From: Streptomyces longwoodensis
GTDB taxonomy: Bacteria; Actinomycetota; Actinomycetes; Streptomycetales; Streptomycetaceae
NCBI RefSeq assembly: GCF_001514125.1
Contig: NZ_KQ948551.1
Location: 62,001-126,000, forward strand
DNA: 64,000 nt
Reading direction: 5' to 3'
The translations under genes and the position numbers were made by a program. Shown in pieces: positions 8,596-19,257 of the stretch; the first letter of the stretch is position 1; each line of letters begins with the position of its first letter. The notes beneath the pieces are model-generated. The model worked only from the letters and a program-made list of their open reading frames with translations, was not told the origin of the DNA and ran no database searches.

Positions 8596-8753
8596 ATGTG
8601 AAAGGCGGGAAGCGAATGGCTTGAGTTCCCCCTGACCGGGGTGCGGGGCCCTTCCTACGATGCCAACGCCCCGGCCTCCACAGGAAGCACACACGTCCTC
8701 CACAGGCCGCCGGGCGAGAGGTCCACCCCCCACTCCCACCCCCTGGAGGGGCC

Positions 8754-9410
8754 ATGCCTGCCGGACTCCTGCTGAGCGGCGCGACCGCCGCCCTGCTCGC
8801 CACGGCCGTGACACCCGCGAACCCGTCGTCGCCGGTGTTCGACGACCCGCCCCCGGACAAGATCGTCATCAACCTCGCCACCGTGAACGGCTCCGGCTGT
8901 CCCGCGGGTACCACCGCCGTCGCCGTCTCCGAGGACAACACCGCCTTCACCGTCACCTACAGCGACTACCTCGCGCAGGCCGGCGGTACCTCCGACCCGA
9001 CCGCCTTCCGCCGCAACTGCCAGCTCAACCTGGTCGTCCACGTCCCCCAGGGCTTCACCTACGCCGTCGCCAGCGCCGACTACCGCGGCTTCGCCGCACT
9101 CCAGCCCGGCGCGACCGGCCTGCAACGGGCCTCGTACTACTTCCAGGGCTCCTCGCAGACGGCGTACAAGAGCCACACCTTCACCGGCGCCCTCAACGAC
9201 AACTGGCAGGCCACGGACACCACCGACTGGGCCCAGCTGGTCTGGGCCCCCTGCGGGGTCCAGCGCAACTTCAACATCAACACGGAACTCCGCGTGACGG
9301 CGGGCAGCCAGTCACCGGGCAAGGTCAGCTTCATGACGATGGACTCGACGGACGGGGACATCAGCACGGTCTACCACCTGGCGTGGAAGGAGTGCCCGCC
9401 GCGCACGTGA
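8754..9410 (+). CDS. Secreted DUF4360 family protein
   Basis: 218 residues. The N-terminus (MPAGLLLSGATAALLATAVTP) is a short Sec signal peptide, then the mature part has the DUF4360 hallmarks NGSGCPAGTTAV, DNTAFTVTYSDYLAQAG and a late MTMDSTDG block. Four Cys in the mature part (GSGCP, RNCQL, APCGV, KECPP) could form two disulfides. GGAGGGG precedes the ATG. The family is common in actinomycetes and fungi, secreted, and of unknown function. Confidence 0.85.
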   Translation: MPAGLLLSGATAALLATAVTPANPSSPVFDDPPPDKIVINLATVNGSGCPAGTTAVAVSEDNTAFTVTYSDYLAQAGGTSDPTAFRRNCQLNLVVHVPQGFTYAVASADYRGFAALQPGATGLQRASYYFQGSSQTAYKSHTFTGALNDNWQATDTTDWAQLVWAPCGVQRNFNINTELRVTAGSQSPGKVSFMTMDSTDGDISTVYHLAWKECPPRT

Positions 9411-9423
9411 CGGGCGCGCGCAC

Positions 9424-10101
9424 CTACGCCGCGCGGACCGGCCCGCTCCCGTCGTCCGGCTCGCGCCTCCACAGGACCAGGTCGCTGCTCGTCGCCACGG
9501 CCAGGGTCCGTCCCGAGGGCGAGAAACCCGCCGCGCGGAACGTGGAGTACGAGCAGTGGTGGACGTGCCACCACTGCTCCGCGTGCGGGCCGGCGTGGGG
9601 CAGTCCGCCGTCGCGGGACAGCAGGACGCGTTCGTGCGGCCAGGCCGGGGTGACGACCTCCAGGGTCCAGCCGTCCCCGGTGGTGGTGTGCAGCCCGCCG
9701 CCGAAGAGCCCCGCGATGCGCACCCGGCTCCCGGCGACCGGTCCGAGCCCCGGGCAGGACAGGTCGGGCACCGCGTCGGGGGTGCTGTCCTCGGGGTCGG
9801 GGTCGCGCTCCCTGGCGATCCGGTCCCCGGTGACGGCGTCGAAGAGGCCGTGACCGGCGGAGGAGACGACCATCACCAGGTCACGGCCGCTGTCGGGGTG
9901 CGTCGCGAAGCCGATCCCGAGCAGACCGCCGACGGCGGCGCCGCGGGTGTGCTCGAAGACCGGCTGCCAGGGGTCGGGCGCGGGCACCACGGGTGCAGCG
10001 AGCAGCCGGTCCCGCAGGGTCCGCTGGTACTCCGTCAGCTCGGGCAGGGGACCGTGCTCCGGCTGCCCGCCCGGCCCCGTCTTCCTCGTCCACCTGTTCA
10101 C
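9424..10101 (-). CDS. Hypothetical protein
   Basis: 225 residues, soluble, no signal peptide. I do not recognise a family. It has isolated blocks that look like beta-strand repeats: GIGFATHPDSGRDLVMVVSSAGHGLFDAVTGDRIARE near the middle and FSPSGRTLAVATSSDLVLW at the end, the latter resembling a propeller or WD-type blade. A Trp/His-rich segment, EQWWHVHHCSYSTF, lies near residue 178. It converges on the DUF4360 gene with a 13-base gap and follows the aminotransferase gene by 28 bases, possibly in one transcript. Confidence 0.6.
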   Translation of the reverse strand: MNRWTRKTGPGGQPEHGPLPELTEYQRTLRDRLLAAPVVPAPDPWQPVFEHTRGAAVGGLLGIGFATHPDSGRDLVMVVSSAGHGLFDAVTGDRIARERDPDPEDSTPDAVPDLSCPGLGPVAGSRVRIAGLFGGGLHTTTGDGWTLEVVTPAWPHERVLLSRDGGLPHAGPHAEQWWHVHHCSYSTFRAAGFSPSGRTLAVATSSDLVLWRREPDDGSGPVRAA

Positions 10102-10129
10102 GCGTCCATGATCCCCGCCCGCCGCACCG

Positions 10130-11770
10130 TCAGCCCGCCGCCGCGGGCCACGCCCCCGCGTTCGGCCAGCCCGTCGCCGGGGCCGGGGTGAGGCCGTTCG
10201 TGCCGCGGACCTGCGCCGCCGTCAGGCCGCCCCGCGCCGGGACACCGGGCGGCGTGGGGCCCGCCGGCATCGCGGCGGCCGGGGCCATCGGGGGCACGGG
10301 CGCCGCGACCGGCTGCGGCATCGGCGCCGGGATCGGGGGAGGAGCGGGGGTCGGTATCTGGGCCGGTATCGGTGCTGGTGCTGGTATGGATGCCGCCACC
10401 GGTTGCGGGTACGACTGCGCGGCGGCCGCCGCGGGCAGCGGCACGCCCGCGCCGTGCGACGCGGCGGCCGGCAGCGGAGCCGACGCCGGAGCCGACGCCG
10501 GAGCCGACGCCGGAGACGGAGCCGGCGTGGCCATCGCCTGCGCCGCCAGCCCCCGCACCCCCGCCCCGTTCGTCGCGCCCACCAGCCGGTCCACCGCCGC
10601 CGTGCCCGAGCTGTAGCCGGTCACGGCCCCCGGCTCGGGCACGGCGGCTCCCCTCCTGGTCCCGTAGAGCACCTGTTCCAGGCCGGACACCAGGCGACGC
10701 ACGTCCACCTGGGGGCGCACCACGAGCCGCAGGAAGCGGCTGGACGAACCGATCTTGTTGCCGCACTCCCGCACCAGGATCCGGTGCTCGGTCAGCAGGC
10801 GGTCCCGCACGACCGTGCCCTCCGCCCCGACGGGCAGCCGTACGAAGAGGAAGTTGCCCTGCGAGGGGTACACGGTCAGCCCCGGCAGCGCCGACAGCTG
10901 CGAGGCCATGTCCAGCCGGTCCCGCCGCACCTGCTGGAGGCTCAGGGCGTACTCCTCGCCGTGTTCCCTCAGCATGAACACCACGTGCTCGGCGAAGGAG
11001 TTGAGGTTCCACTTGGGCAGCATGGACCGCACCCGCCCGGCCAGCGCCGGGTTGGCGACCAGGTAACCGAAACGGATGCCGTGCAGGCCGAAGTTCTTGC
11101 CGAGGCTGCGCAGCACGATCACGTTGGGCCGCAGCATCGCCTCCTGCACGACGCTGGGCTCGGCCTCCGCGTCCGCGAACTCCAGGAACGACTCGTCGAT
11201 CACGATGAGGTCCAGGTCGGCCATCGCGTCCATGAACTGCACGAGCGCGTGCCGGTGCAGGAACCCGCCGTCGGGGTTGTTCGGGTTGCAGACCACCGCG
11301 ACGCGCGTCCCGCGGGCCCGGATGAACTCGGCGTACGCGGCGAGGTCCAGGGCGAAGCCGCTGGACTCCTGGAGCGGGAACATGTCGACGCGCTTGCCGG
11401 TCTCCATCGGCTGGTCGGTCCACCGCCCGAACGTGGGCACCGGGACCGCGAGGGACTCCCGGACCAGCAGGTGGTCGATCCAGGTGATCAGCTCGGTCGA
11501 GCCGTTGCCCATCGCCACGGCCTGCGGGGGCAGTTGCAGCAGGGTGCACAGCTCGGCCGTGATGGTGTCGGCGCTGCTCGGGTAGTACGTGACGATGTCC
11601 CGCAGCCGCGCGGCCATCTCCTCGAACATCGCCGGGGTGGGGAAGTACGGGTTGCAGGGGATGCAGAAGTCCACCGGGCCGGCTCCGTCGCCGCCCTCGC
11701 GGGTCAGCGCCGCCATCGACGGGCTGTGCGCCGCCGTGCTGCGGAACAACGAGGTGACGTTGTCGGCCAT
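10130..11770 (-). CDS. PLP-dependent class I/II aminotransferase with Pro/Ala-rich tail
   Basis: 546 residues. The first 370 form a fold type I aminotransferase of the histidinol-phosphate/threonine-phosphate decarboxylase kind: CNPNNPDGGF at 161-170, IDESFLEF at 191-198, and the PLP lysine K225 in SLGKNFGLHGIRFGY. The last 170 residues are low-complexity Ala/Pro (PASAPASAPASAP, then PIPAPAPIPAQIP runs), with no catalytic role expected. GGAGG precedes the ATG. The substrate is not evident. The tail contains a 12-base tandem repeat and probably varies among strains. Confidence 0.85.
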   Translation of the reverse strand: MADNVTSLFRSTAAHSPSMAALTREGGDGAGPVDFCIPCNPYFPTPAMFEEMAARLRDIVTYYPSSADTITAELCTLLQLPPQAVAMGNGSTELITWIDHLLVRESLAVPVPTFGRWTDQPMETGKRVDMFPLQESSGFALDLAAYAEFIRARGTRVAVVCNPNNPDGGFLHRHALVQFMDAMADLDLIVIDESFLEFADAEAEPSVVQEAMLRPNVIVLRSLGKNFGLHGIRFGYLVANPALAGRVRSMLPKWNLNSFAEHVVFMLREHGEEYALSLQQVRRDRLDMASQLSALPGLTVYPSQGNFLFVRLPVGAEGTVVRDRLLTEHRILVRECGNKIGSSSRFLRLVVRPQVDVRRLVSGLEQVLYGTRRGAAVPEPGAVTGYSSGTAAVDRLVGATNGAGVRGLAAQAMATPAPSPASAPASAPASAPLPAAASHGAGVPLPAAAAAQSYPQPVAASIPAPAPIPAQIPTPAPPPIPAPMPQPVAAPVPPMAPAAAMPAGPTPPGVPARGGLTAAQVRGTNGLTPAPATGWPNAGAWPAAAG

Positions 11771-11788
11771 CGAACCTCCGTATGAGGC

Positions 11789-11854
11789 GGGCCCGGTGGG
11801 GAGGGCCGGGCCCGTCGTGTGTGGGCGGCCCGCGCGGGGGAGCGCGGGCCGCCC
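11789..11854 (-). terminator. Double terminator after the sugar transport operon
   Basis: Two perfect hairpins: GGGCCCGG / CCGGGCCC (11789-11813) and a 13-bp stem, GGGCGGCCCGCGC with its complement, around the loop GGGGGA (11823-11854). They lie downstream of the aldose epimerase stop and before the aminotransferase start on the minus strand. Confidence 0.75.
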
Positions 11855-11908
11855 TTCCATACGGACGCGGGTGGAGCCGTGTTCAACCCGCGGTCGGACG
11901 GCGCGCGG

Positions 11909-13057
11909 TCAGCGGCCGAAGGTGTGCACCGTCGACGTCCGGTACGTCTGCCCCGGCCGCAGCACGGTCGACGGGAACGACGGCTGGTTCGGCGAGTCCG
12001 GGAAGTGCTGCGTCTCCAGGCAGAGCGCGTCGCCCTGCCGGTAGGTGCGCCCGCTGGTCCCGGTCAGCGTGCCGTCGAGGAAGTTGCCGGAGTAGAACTG
12101 CAGCCCCGGCTGGTCGGTGGCGATCCTCAGGGTGCGGCCGGAGCGCGGGTCGCGCAGCGTCGCCACGTGCACCGGGGTGGCCGTGACGCCCTTGTCCAGG
12201 ACCCAGTTGTGGTCGAAGCCCTTGGCCAGCACCTGCTGCTCGTGGCCGGCGCGGATGTCCCGGCCGACCGGCTTGGCCCGGCGGAAGTCGAAGGGCGTGC
12301 CGGCGACCCCGGCCAGCTCGCCGGTGGGGATCAGGCCCGCGTCGGTCGGCGTGAAGCGGGAGGCGGCGATGGTCAGTTCGTGGTCCTCGATGCTGCCGCT
12401 GCCCTCACCCGCGAGGTTCCAGTACGTGTGGTTGGTGAGGTTGACGACCGTGGCCCTGTCGGTGGTGGCCGTGTAGTCGATGCGCCAGTCGCCGTGCCGG
12501 TTCAGCGTGTAGGTGACCTTCGTGCGCAGCGTGCCGGGGTAGCCCATCTCGCCGTCGACGCTGGTGTAGTACAGGTGCAGCCCGACGTCCGAGCCGTGGG
12601 TGAACGGCTCGACGTCCCACACCCGCTTGTCGAAGCCCTTGGCCCCGCCGTGCAGGCTGTTCTCGCCGTCGTTCACGGACAGCTGGTACGCCGTGCCGTC
12701 CAGGGTGAACCGGCCCTTGCCGATGCGGTTGCCGTAGCGGCCGATCAGCGCACCGAAGTACGGGCTGCTCGCGACGTAGTCCTCCAGGGCGGCGAAGCCC
12801 GCGGAGACGTTGGCGTAGCGGCCGTGCTTGTCGGGGATCTCCAGGGACTGCACGATCCCGCCGTAGGACAGCACCTTCAGGCGGGTGCCGCCGTTCTGGA
12901 GGGACCAGCGGTGGACCTTGGTGCCGTCCGCGAGAGTGCCGAAGAGCTCCTTGACCGGGCCCCTGCCCGTGGCGGCTCGGGCCGTGCCGCCGAGTGCGGT
13001 GGCGGCCACCCCCGCGGCCGCGGCGCCCGCGATGACCGTGCGTCTGTTCAGTTCCAT
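11909..13057 (-). CDS. galM: Aldose 1-epimerase (mutarotase), Tat-exported
   Basis: 382 residues. The chosen ATG (MELNRRTVIAGAAAAG) has GGGAG six bases upstream and gives a twin-arginine signal ending near ARAATG. The mature part is a galactose mutarotase-like beta-sandwich with the family blocks YGGIVQSLEIPD, GRYGNRIGKGRF, NSLHGG, VNLTNHTYWNL and PNQPSFPSTVL. It interconverts alpha and beta anomers of free sugars outside the cell. It is the last gene of the chvE-mmsA-mmsB operon; a hairpin in the gap suggests lower expression than the permease. A cytoplasmic paralogue is at 29522. Confidence 0.9.
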   Translation of the reverse strand: MELNRRTVIAGAAAAGVAATALGGTARAATGRGPVKELFGTLADGTKVHRWSLQNGGTRLKVLSYGGIVQSLEIPDKHGRYANVSAGFAALEDYVASSPYFGALIGRYGNRIGKGRFTLDGTAYQLSVNDGENSLHGGAKGFDKRVWDVEPFTHGSDVGLHLYYTSVDGEMGYPGTLRTKVTYTLNRHGDWRIDYTATTDRATVVNLTNHTYWNLAGEGSGSIEDHELTIAASRFTPTDAGLIPTGELAGVAGTPFDFRRAKPVGRDIRAGHEQQVLAKGFDHNWVLDKGVTATPVHVATLRDPRSGRTLRIATDQPGLQFYSGNFLDGTLTGTSGRTYRQGDALCLETQHFPDSPNQPSFPSTVLRPGQTYRTSTVHTFGR

Positions 13058-13078
13058 GTGCGGCTCCCGGAAGGGAAG

Positions 13079-13102
13079 GGGCCCCACCGTCCGGTGGGGC
13101 CC
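13079..13102 (-). terminator. Hairpin between mmsB and galM
   Basis: A perfect 11-bp stem GGGCCCCACCG / CGGTGGGGCCC starts 8 bases after the mmsB stop codon. Since galM continues on the same strand, it is probably a partial terminator or an mRNA-stabilising structure. Confidence 0.5.
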
Positions 13103-13109
13103 AGCTGAC

Positions 13110-14350
13110 TTACGAACCGGACTTGCGCTTGTTCCACACGTCGAAGCCGACCGCCGCGAGCAGGGCGAAGCCCTTGATCACCTGCTGCCAGTCGGTACCG
13201 ACGCTGAGGAGGTTCATGCCGTTGTTCAGCACACCGAGGACGAGACCGCCGATGATCGCGCCGAGGACGGTGCCCACACCGCCGCTCATGGACGCGCCAC
13301 CGATGAACGCCGAGGCGATCGCCTCGAGTTCGTAGTTCAGGCCCGCCTTCGGGGAGGCCGCGTTCAGCCGGGCGGCGATCGCCAGACCCGCCAGGGCCGC
13401 GAGCGCGCCCATGTTCAGGAAGACGAAGAAGGTGACCTTCTTGTCCTTCACGCCGGACAGCTTGGCCGCCGGCAGGTTGCCGCCGATCGCGTAGATGTGC
13501 CGTCCGAACACCGAGTTGCGCATCACGTAGCCGTAGCCCACGACCAGCGCGCCGAGGACCAGCAGCACGATCGGCGCGCCCTTGTAGCTGGCCAGCAGCA
13601 TCGTCACCACGAGGATCGCCGCGACGATCGCCACCAGCTTCAGCAGGAAGATGTTGCGCGGCACCACGTCCAGCGAGAACTCCTGCTGGCGCTTGCGGTC
13701 CCGGAACTCCTGCACCACCACGAACACGATCAGCGCGAGGCCCAGCAGCAGGGTGATGTTGTGGTAGTTGGTGCTCGGGCCGGCCTCCGGCAGGAAGCCG
13801 TTGCCGATCTTCTGCAGGCCGTCGGGGAACGGGCCGAGGGTCTGGCCCTGGAGCAGGATCTCCGTGAAGCCGCGGAAGATCAGCATGCCGGCCAGGGTGA
13901 CGATGAACGACGGTATGCCGAGGTAGGCGATGAAGAAGCCCTGCGCCGCGCCCGCCAGGGCCCCGGCGGCCAGGCACAGCACCACCGCCACCGGCCAGGG
14001 CACGTGGTGCTCGACGGTCAGCACGGCCGCGAAGGCGCCCACGAACGCCGTGACCGAGCCGACCGACAGGTCGATGTGCCCGGCGATGATCACCAGCATC
14101 ATGCCGATCGCCAGGACCAGCACGTAGCTGTTCTGCAGGACCAGGTTGGAGACGTTGCGCGGCAGCAGCAGGTCGCCGTCGGTCCACACCGCGAAGACGG
14201 CGACGATCAGGCCGAGCGCGAGCAGCATGCCGTACTGCCGCATGTTGCGGCGCAGGCCGTCCAGCACCAGCCGGAGCAGGCCGTCGCCCGCCGCGCCGCC
14301 GCCCTTGCCCGGCGGGGCGGCGGCCGGGCTCTTGTCGGTCACATCGGTGC

Positions 14351-14354
<4 letters not shown>
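13110..14354 (-). CDS. mmsB: Multiple monosaccharide ABC transporter permease MmsB
   Basis: 414 residues with a cytosolic N-tail of about 40 residues and ten or so TM segments. It has the XylH/RbsC permease signature [17 protein letters not shown] and the conserved end [19 protein letters not shown]. It is the membrane channel for the sugar bound by ChvE. The ATG overlaps the mmsA stop in ATGA, so the two subunits are coupled in translation. Confidence 0.92.
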
Positions 14355-15901
<1,547 letters not shown>

Positions 15902-15951
15902 GGTCGTGCCTTCCAATCCGTGAGGTTCGACGGTTGCTGGGGCCGGGTCCG

Positions 15952-17064
15952 CTACTTGAGCTGACCGGCCGTGTAGAACCCGCCGCCGACCAGGACCTTC
16001 TCGTAGTTCGTCTTGTCGACGCTGACCGGCTCCAGCAGGTACGCCGGGACGACCTTGCTGCCGTTGTCGTAGGTCTTGGTGTCGTTGACCTCGGGCTTCT
16101 TGTCGTTGAGCACCGCGTCGACCATGTTCGCGGCGACCTTGGCCAGTTCGCGCAGGTCCTTGTAGACGGTCTGGGTCTGGTCGCCCGCGATGATCGACTT
16201 CACCGAGGCCAGCTCGGCGTCCTGGCCGGTGACCACCGGCAGCGGCTTGTTCGCGGAGCCGTAGTTGTCCGACTTCAGCGCGGACAGGATGCCGATGGAG
16301 ATGCCGTCGTACGGCGAGAGCACCGCGTCGACCTTCTCGCTCTTGTACGACTTGGTGAGGATGTCGTCCATGCGGCGCTGCGCGGTGGCGCCGTCCCAGC
16401 GCAGGGTGGTGACCTGGTTGAGCTGCGTCTGCCCGGAGCGCACCACCAGCTTCTTGCTGTCGATGTACGGCTTGAGCACGGTCATCGCGCCGTTGAAGAA
16501 GTACTTGGTGTTGTTGTCGTCGTTGGAGCCGGCGAACAGCTCGATGTTGAAGGGGCCCTTGCCGCTCTTCAGGCCCAGCTTGTCGACGATGTAGTTGGCC
16601 TGGAGCTCGCCGACCTTCTCGTTGTCGAACGACGCGTAGTAGTCGACGTTGGGCGTGCCCAGGATGAGGCGGTCGTAGGCGATGACCGGGATGTCCGCGT
16701 CCTTGGCCTGCTGCAGGACGTTGTTCAGCGACTTGTTGTCGATGGCGGCGACGATCAGCGCCTTGACGCCCTGGGTGATCAGGTTCTCGATCTGCGAGAC
16801 CTGCTGGTCGGGGTCGTCCTCGCCGAAGACCAGCTTGGTCTTGTAGCCCTTGGCCTGGAGGTTCTTGACGACGTTGTTGCCGTCGGCGATCCAGCGCTCG
16901 GAGGACTTCGTCGGCATCGCGATGCCGATGGTGCCGCCCTTGCCGGAGTCCTTGTCCTCCTTGCTGCCGCCCTCCCCGCTCTGACCGCACGCGGTCAGGG
17001 TGAGCGCGAGGGAGGCGGCTCCGGCTATGGCGGCGAGGGCGCTTCTGCGAGTGCGCATGGTCAT
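15952..17064 (-). CDS. chvE: Multiple monosaccharide-binding lipoprotein ChvE
   Basis: 370 residues. The lipobox LTAC places the lipidated Cys at residue 26, anchoring the binding protein outside the membrane. The mature protein is a periplasmic-binding-protein type I domain ([66 protein letters not shown]), closest to ChvE/GguABC systems that take up several pentoses and hexoses. A second ATG at 17058 is possible. ATCTCGA, part of the motif found before other genes of this locus, lies upstream at 17085-17091. Confidence 0.93.
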   Translation of the reverse strand: MTMRTRRSALAAIAGAASLALTLTACGQSGEGGSKEDKDSGKGGTIGIAMPTKSSERWIADGNNVVKNLQAKGYKTKLVFGEDDPDQQVSQIENLITQGVKALIVAAIDNKSLNNVLQQAKDADIPVIAYDRLILGTPNVDYYASFDNEKVGELQANYIVDKLGLKSGKGPFNIELFAGSNDDNNTKYFFNGAMTVLKPYIDSKKLVVRSGQTQLNQVTTLRWDGATAQRRMDDILTKSYKSEKVDAVLSPYDGISIGILSALKSDNYGSANKPLPVVTGQDAELASVKSIIAGDQTQTVYKDLRELAKVAANMVDAVLNDKKPEVNDTKTYDNGSKVVPAYLLEPVSVDKTNYEKVLVGGGFYTAGQLK

Positions 17065-17170
17065 CGTCCCTGTTCTTCTCTTCGTCGAGATGGCTGGCGG
17101 GGTCGGCGGAGGTGCCCCGGAGGGCGGGGGAGCGGCGCGAGCGGTCCCGGGGGGCCCGCTGCCGCGTCGG

Positions 17171-18148
17171 TCAGTCGGTGGCGTTCCCGGTGGGGAACCG
17201 GTTCAGGGTCCCCGGCGAACGGGAGCCGAGCGGCGCCATGTCGGCGTCCGCGCCGTGCCGGGCGAGCAGGTCCAGGGCGAGCCGGCCGCGCCGCACCCGC
17301 TCACGGGCGGTGTCCAGGGTCACGTCCCGCAGGTGGGTGCCCCACGGGTAGATGCCGGGCGCCTTGGACAGGCCGAACTTCAGGTAGAGCGGGGCGCCGC
17401 GCCGGATCAGCTCGGCGACCTCGTACATCCGCACGTAGCCGCCCAGGTCGTCCGGGGCCTCGATGTACATGTCCATCGGGGCGGCCGACACCCGCCGGAT
17501 CTCCGTGAGGTGGTCCAGCGTCAGGTCACTGGGCACGTTGACGGAGTCGGCGCCGAGCCGCTCGTACACCGCGTAACTCGCGGGGTTCACGGGCCCGATG
17601 AGCGCCGACACCTTCAGCGTGGTGTCGGCCGGGAGGATGCCCGCCTCGCGGGCCCGGTGCAGCGTCCACAGCACGCCCTCGTCGGCCACCAGCAGGCACT
17701 TGACGCCCAGTTCGGTGGCGCGCAGGGCGTCCTCCACGCAGCCGGCCACGGCGTCGTGGCCACGGGCGCGCAGACCGGCCCCCCGCGAGTCGCTGCGCAC
17801 CGAGCCGCCGATGTCCCAGGTGCCGCGCGGGCCGGTGAACAGGCAGAGCTCGATGTCCCGCGCGGCCGTCGCCTCGACCATCTCGGTGATCTCGGCGTCG
17901 GTCAGCATCCACACCCCGCTGCCCTGGCTGATCCGGTGGATCGGCACGTCCAGCCGCGAGGACTCCTTCAGGACGACGGCCAGCGCCTCGGGCCCCTCGC
18001 ACGAGGGGATCTCGGTGCGCCAGCGGCCGCCGCCGGGGAAGGAGTGGGCGGAGGCGTCGGAGGGGTCGAGGGCGGGCGCGCCCAGGCCGAGCGCGGCGAG
18101 GGCCTGCTCACCGGGCCTGCGGGCTGCCGTGGCGGAAGCGTCGGTCAC
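17171..18148 (-). CDS. U32-peptidase-like TIM-barrel protein
   Basis: 325 residues starting at GTG (AAGGAC 7 bases upstream). Segments such as [38 protein letters not shown] look like the N-terminal barrel of U32 family proteins (in which collagenase, tRNA and ubiquinone hydroxylation factors occur), but the Cys-rich U32 signature is not evident, so peptidase activity should not be assumed. Its place between a sugar-acid dehydratase/dehydrogenase pair and a sugar importer suggests an enzyme of the same catabolic route, by context only. Confidence 0.55.
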   Translation of the reverse strand: MTDASATAARRPGEQALAALGLGAPALDPSDASAHSFPGGGRWRTEIPSCEGPEALAVVLKESSRLDVPIHRISQGSGVWMLTDAEITEMVEATAARDIELCLFTGPRGTWDIGGSVRSDSRGAGLRARGHDAVAGCVEDALRATELGVKCLLVADEGVLWTLHRAREAGILPADTTLKVSALIGPVNPASYAVYERLGADSVNVPSDLTLDHLTEIRRVSAAPMDMYIEAPDDLGGYVRMYEVAELIRRGAPLYLKFGLSKAPGIYPWGTHLRDVTLDTARERVRRGRLALDLLARHGADADMAPLGSRSPGTLNRFPTGNATD

Positions 18149-18161
18149 AAGCTGTCCTTAG

Positions 18162-18171
18162 TGTTCGAGAT
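18162..18171 (-). promoter_or_regulatory. Candidate operator ATCTCGAACA (copy 2)
   Basis: Exact copy of the 10-mer found before the enolase-superfamily gene, 13 bases upstream of the U32-like start codon. Confidence 0.4.
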
Positions 18172-18252
18172 GTCGGACGGAGTTCGCGGCTCAAGGCGTG
18201 GGGGGCTCGGGGTGCGCCGGTACGGAAACCGCCGGGTCGCCCCGGCGCACGT

Positions 18253-19257
18253 CTACGGGCGGAGCAGCACCTTGCCCACCGTGGGATCGCCGGACCCGAC
18301 CAGCTCGATCGCCTCGGTGAAGCCGGCGAGCGGCAGCTCGTGGGTGACCAGCGGCAGCGGATCGAGCAGCCCGGCGCCGAACACCCGCACCGTGTGCGAC
18401 CAGGCGTCCGGCGGCGCCCCGAAGACGGAGTGCACCTCCAGCTGCCGTACGACGAGGTCGGTCGGGTCCAGCCCGTCCGCGCCCGGCGCGGGGATGCCGG
18501 TCAGCACCAGCCGGCCGCCACGGCGCAGCAGGGAGGCGGCGGTGCGGGCGGCCGACGCCGACCCGGCCGTCTCGATCACCACGTCCAGGTCGTGGGGCAG
18601 CTCCTCGTCCCGGGTGCGGAAGTCGCTCGCCCCAAACCGCCTGGACAGCTCCTCCCGGTCCCGGCGGGTGCCCACCACCAGCAGCTCGGCCGGCGAGCCC
18701 GCCTTCAGGAACTGCACGGCGAACATCCCGAGCGTGCCCGTGCCCACCACGCCGACCCGCTCGCCCGGCAGGGCGCGGGCCTTCACCGCGGCGGCCGCGA
18801 CGCAGGCGGCGGGCTCCAGCAGGGCGGCCGCGGTCAGGTCCGCGTCGTCCGGCAGGACGTGCAGCAGCCGGGCCGGCAGCGTGAGCGTCGGGGCCATCGC
18901 CCCCGGCTGGGTGAACCCGGTCTCCTCGTACCCGTCCGTGCACAGCGTGGTCTCGCCCGCGTGACAGCGGTCGCAGACCTGGCAGTTGCGGAAGCCCTCG
19001 CCGACGACCTTGCGGCCCACCAGCGCACCCGGCACCCCCGCGCCGACCGCCTCCACCGTGCCCGACCACTCGTGGCCGGGGGTGAGCGGGTAACGGACGT
19101 ACCCCTCGGGCCGGTTGCCCTGGTACAGCTCACGGTCGCTGCCGCAGATGCCGACCGCGTGCACCCGGACCAGGGCCTCGCCGGGCTCCGGACGGCGCGG
19201 CTCGTGCGGGACGAGCCGGTGCGCGCCGGGTGCCTCGACGACGACCGCCGTGCTCAC
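18253..19257 (-). CDS. Zinc-binding medium-chain alcohol dehydrogenase
   Basis: 334 residues, starting at a GTG that overlaps the upstream stop codon (GTGA), so coupled to the dehydratase. It has the catalytic zinc motifs GICGSDRELY and GHEWSG, the four-Cys structural zinc loop CQVCDRCHAGETTLC, and the NAD(P) motif VGVVGTGTLGMFAVQ. The family includes L-idonate, sorbitol and galactitol dehydrogenases. Next to a sugar-acid dehydratase it probably oxidises a polyol or sugar acid; the exact substrate is unknown. Confidence 0.88.
   Translation of the reverse strand: MSTAVVVEAPGAHRLVPHEPRRPEPGEALVRVHAVGICGSDRELYQGNRPEGYVRYPLTPGHEWSGTVEAVGAGVPGALVGRKVVGEGFRNCQVCDRCHAGETTLCTDGYEETGFTQPGAMAPTLTLPARLLHVLPDDADLTAAALLEPAACVAAAAVKARALPGERVGVVGTGTLGMFAVQFLKAGSPAELLVVGTRRDREELSRRFGASDFRTRDEELPHDLDVVIETAGSASAARTAASLLRRGGRLVLTGIPAPGADGLDPTDLVVRQLEVHSVFGAPPDAWSHTVRVFGAGLLDPLPLVTHELPLAGFTEAIELVGSGDPTVGKVLLRP

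Noticed and set aside
4441-8601. 1386-codon plus-strand frame
   Set aside because: Antisense to the peptidase and DUF6545 genes and out of frame with the GH51 gene; Arg/Pro/Gly-rich composition typical of shadow frames in high-GC DNA.
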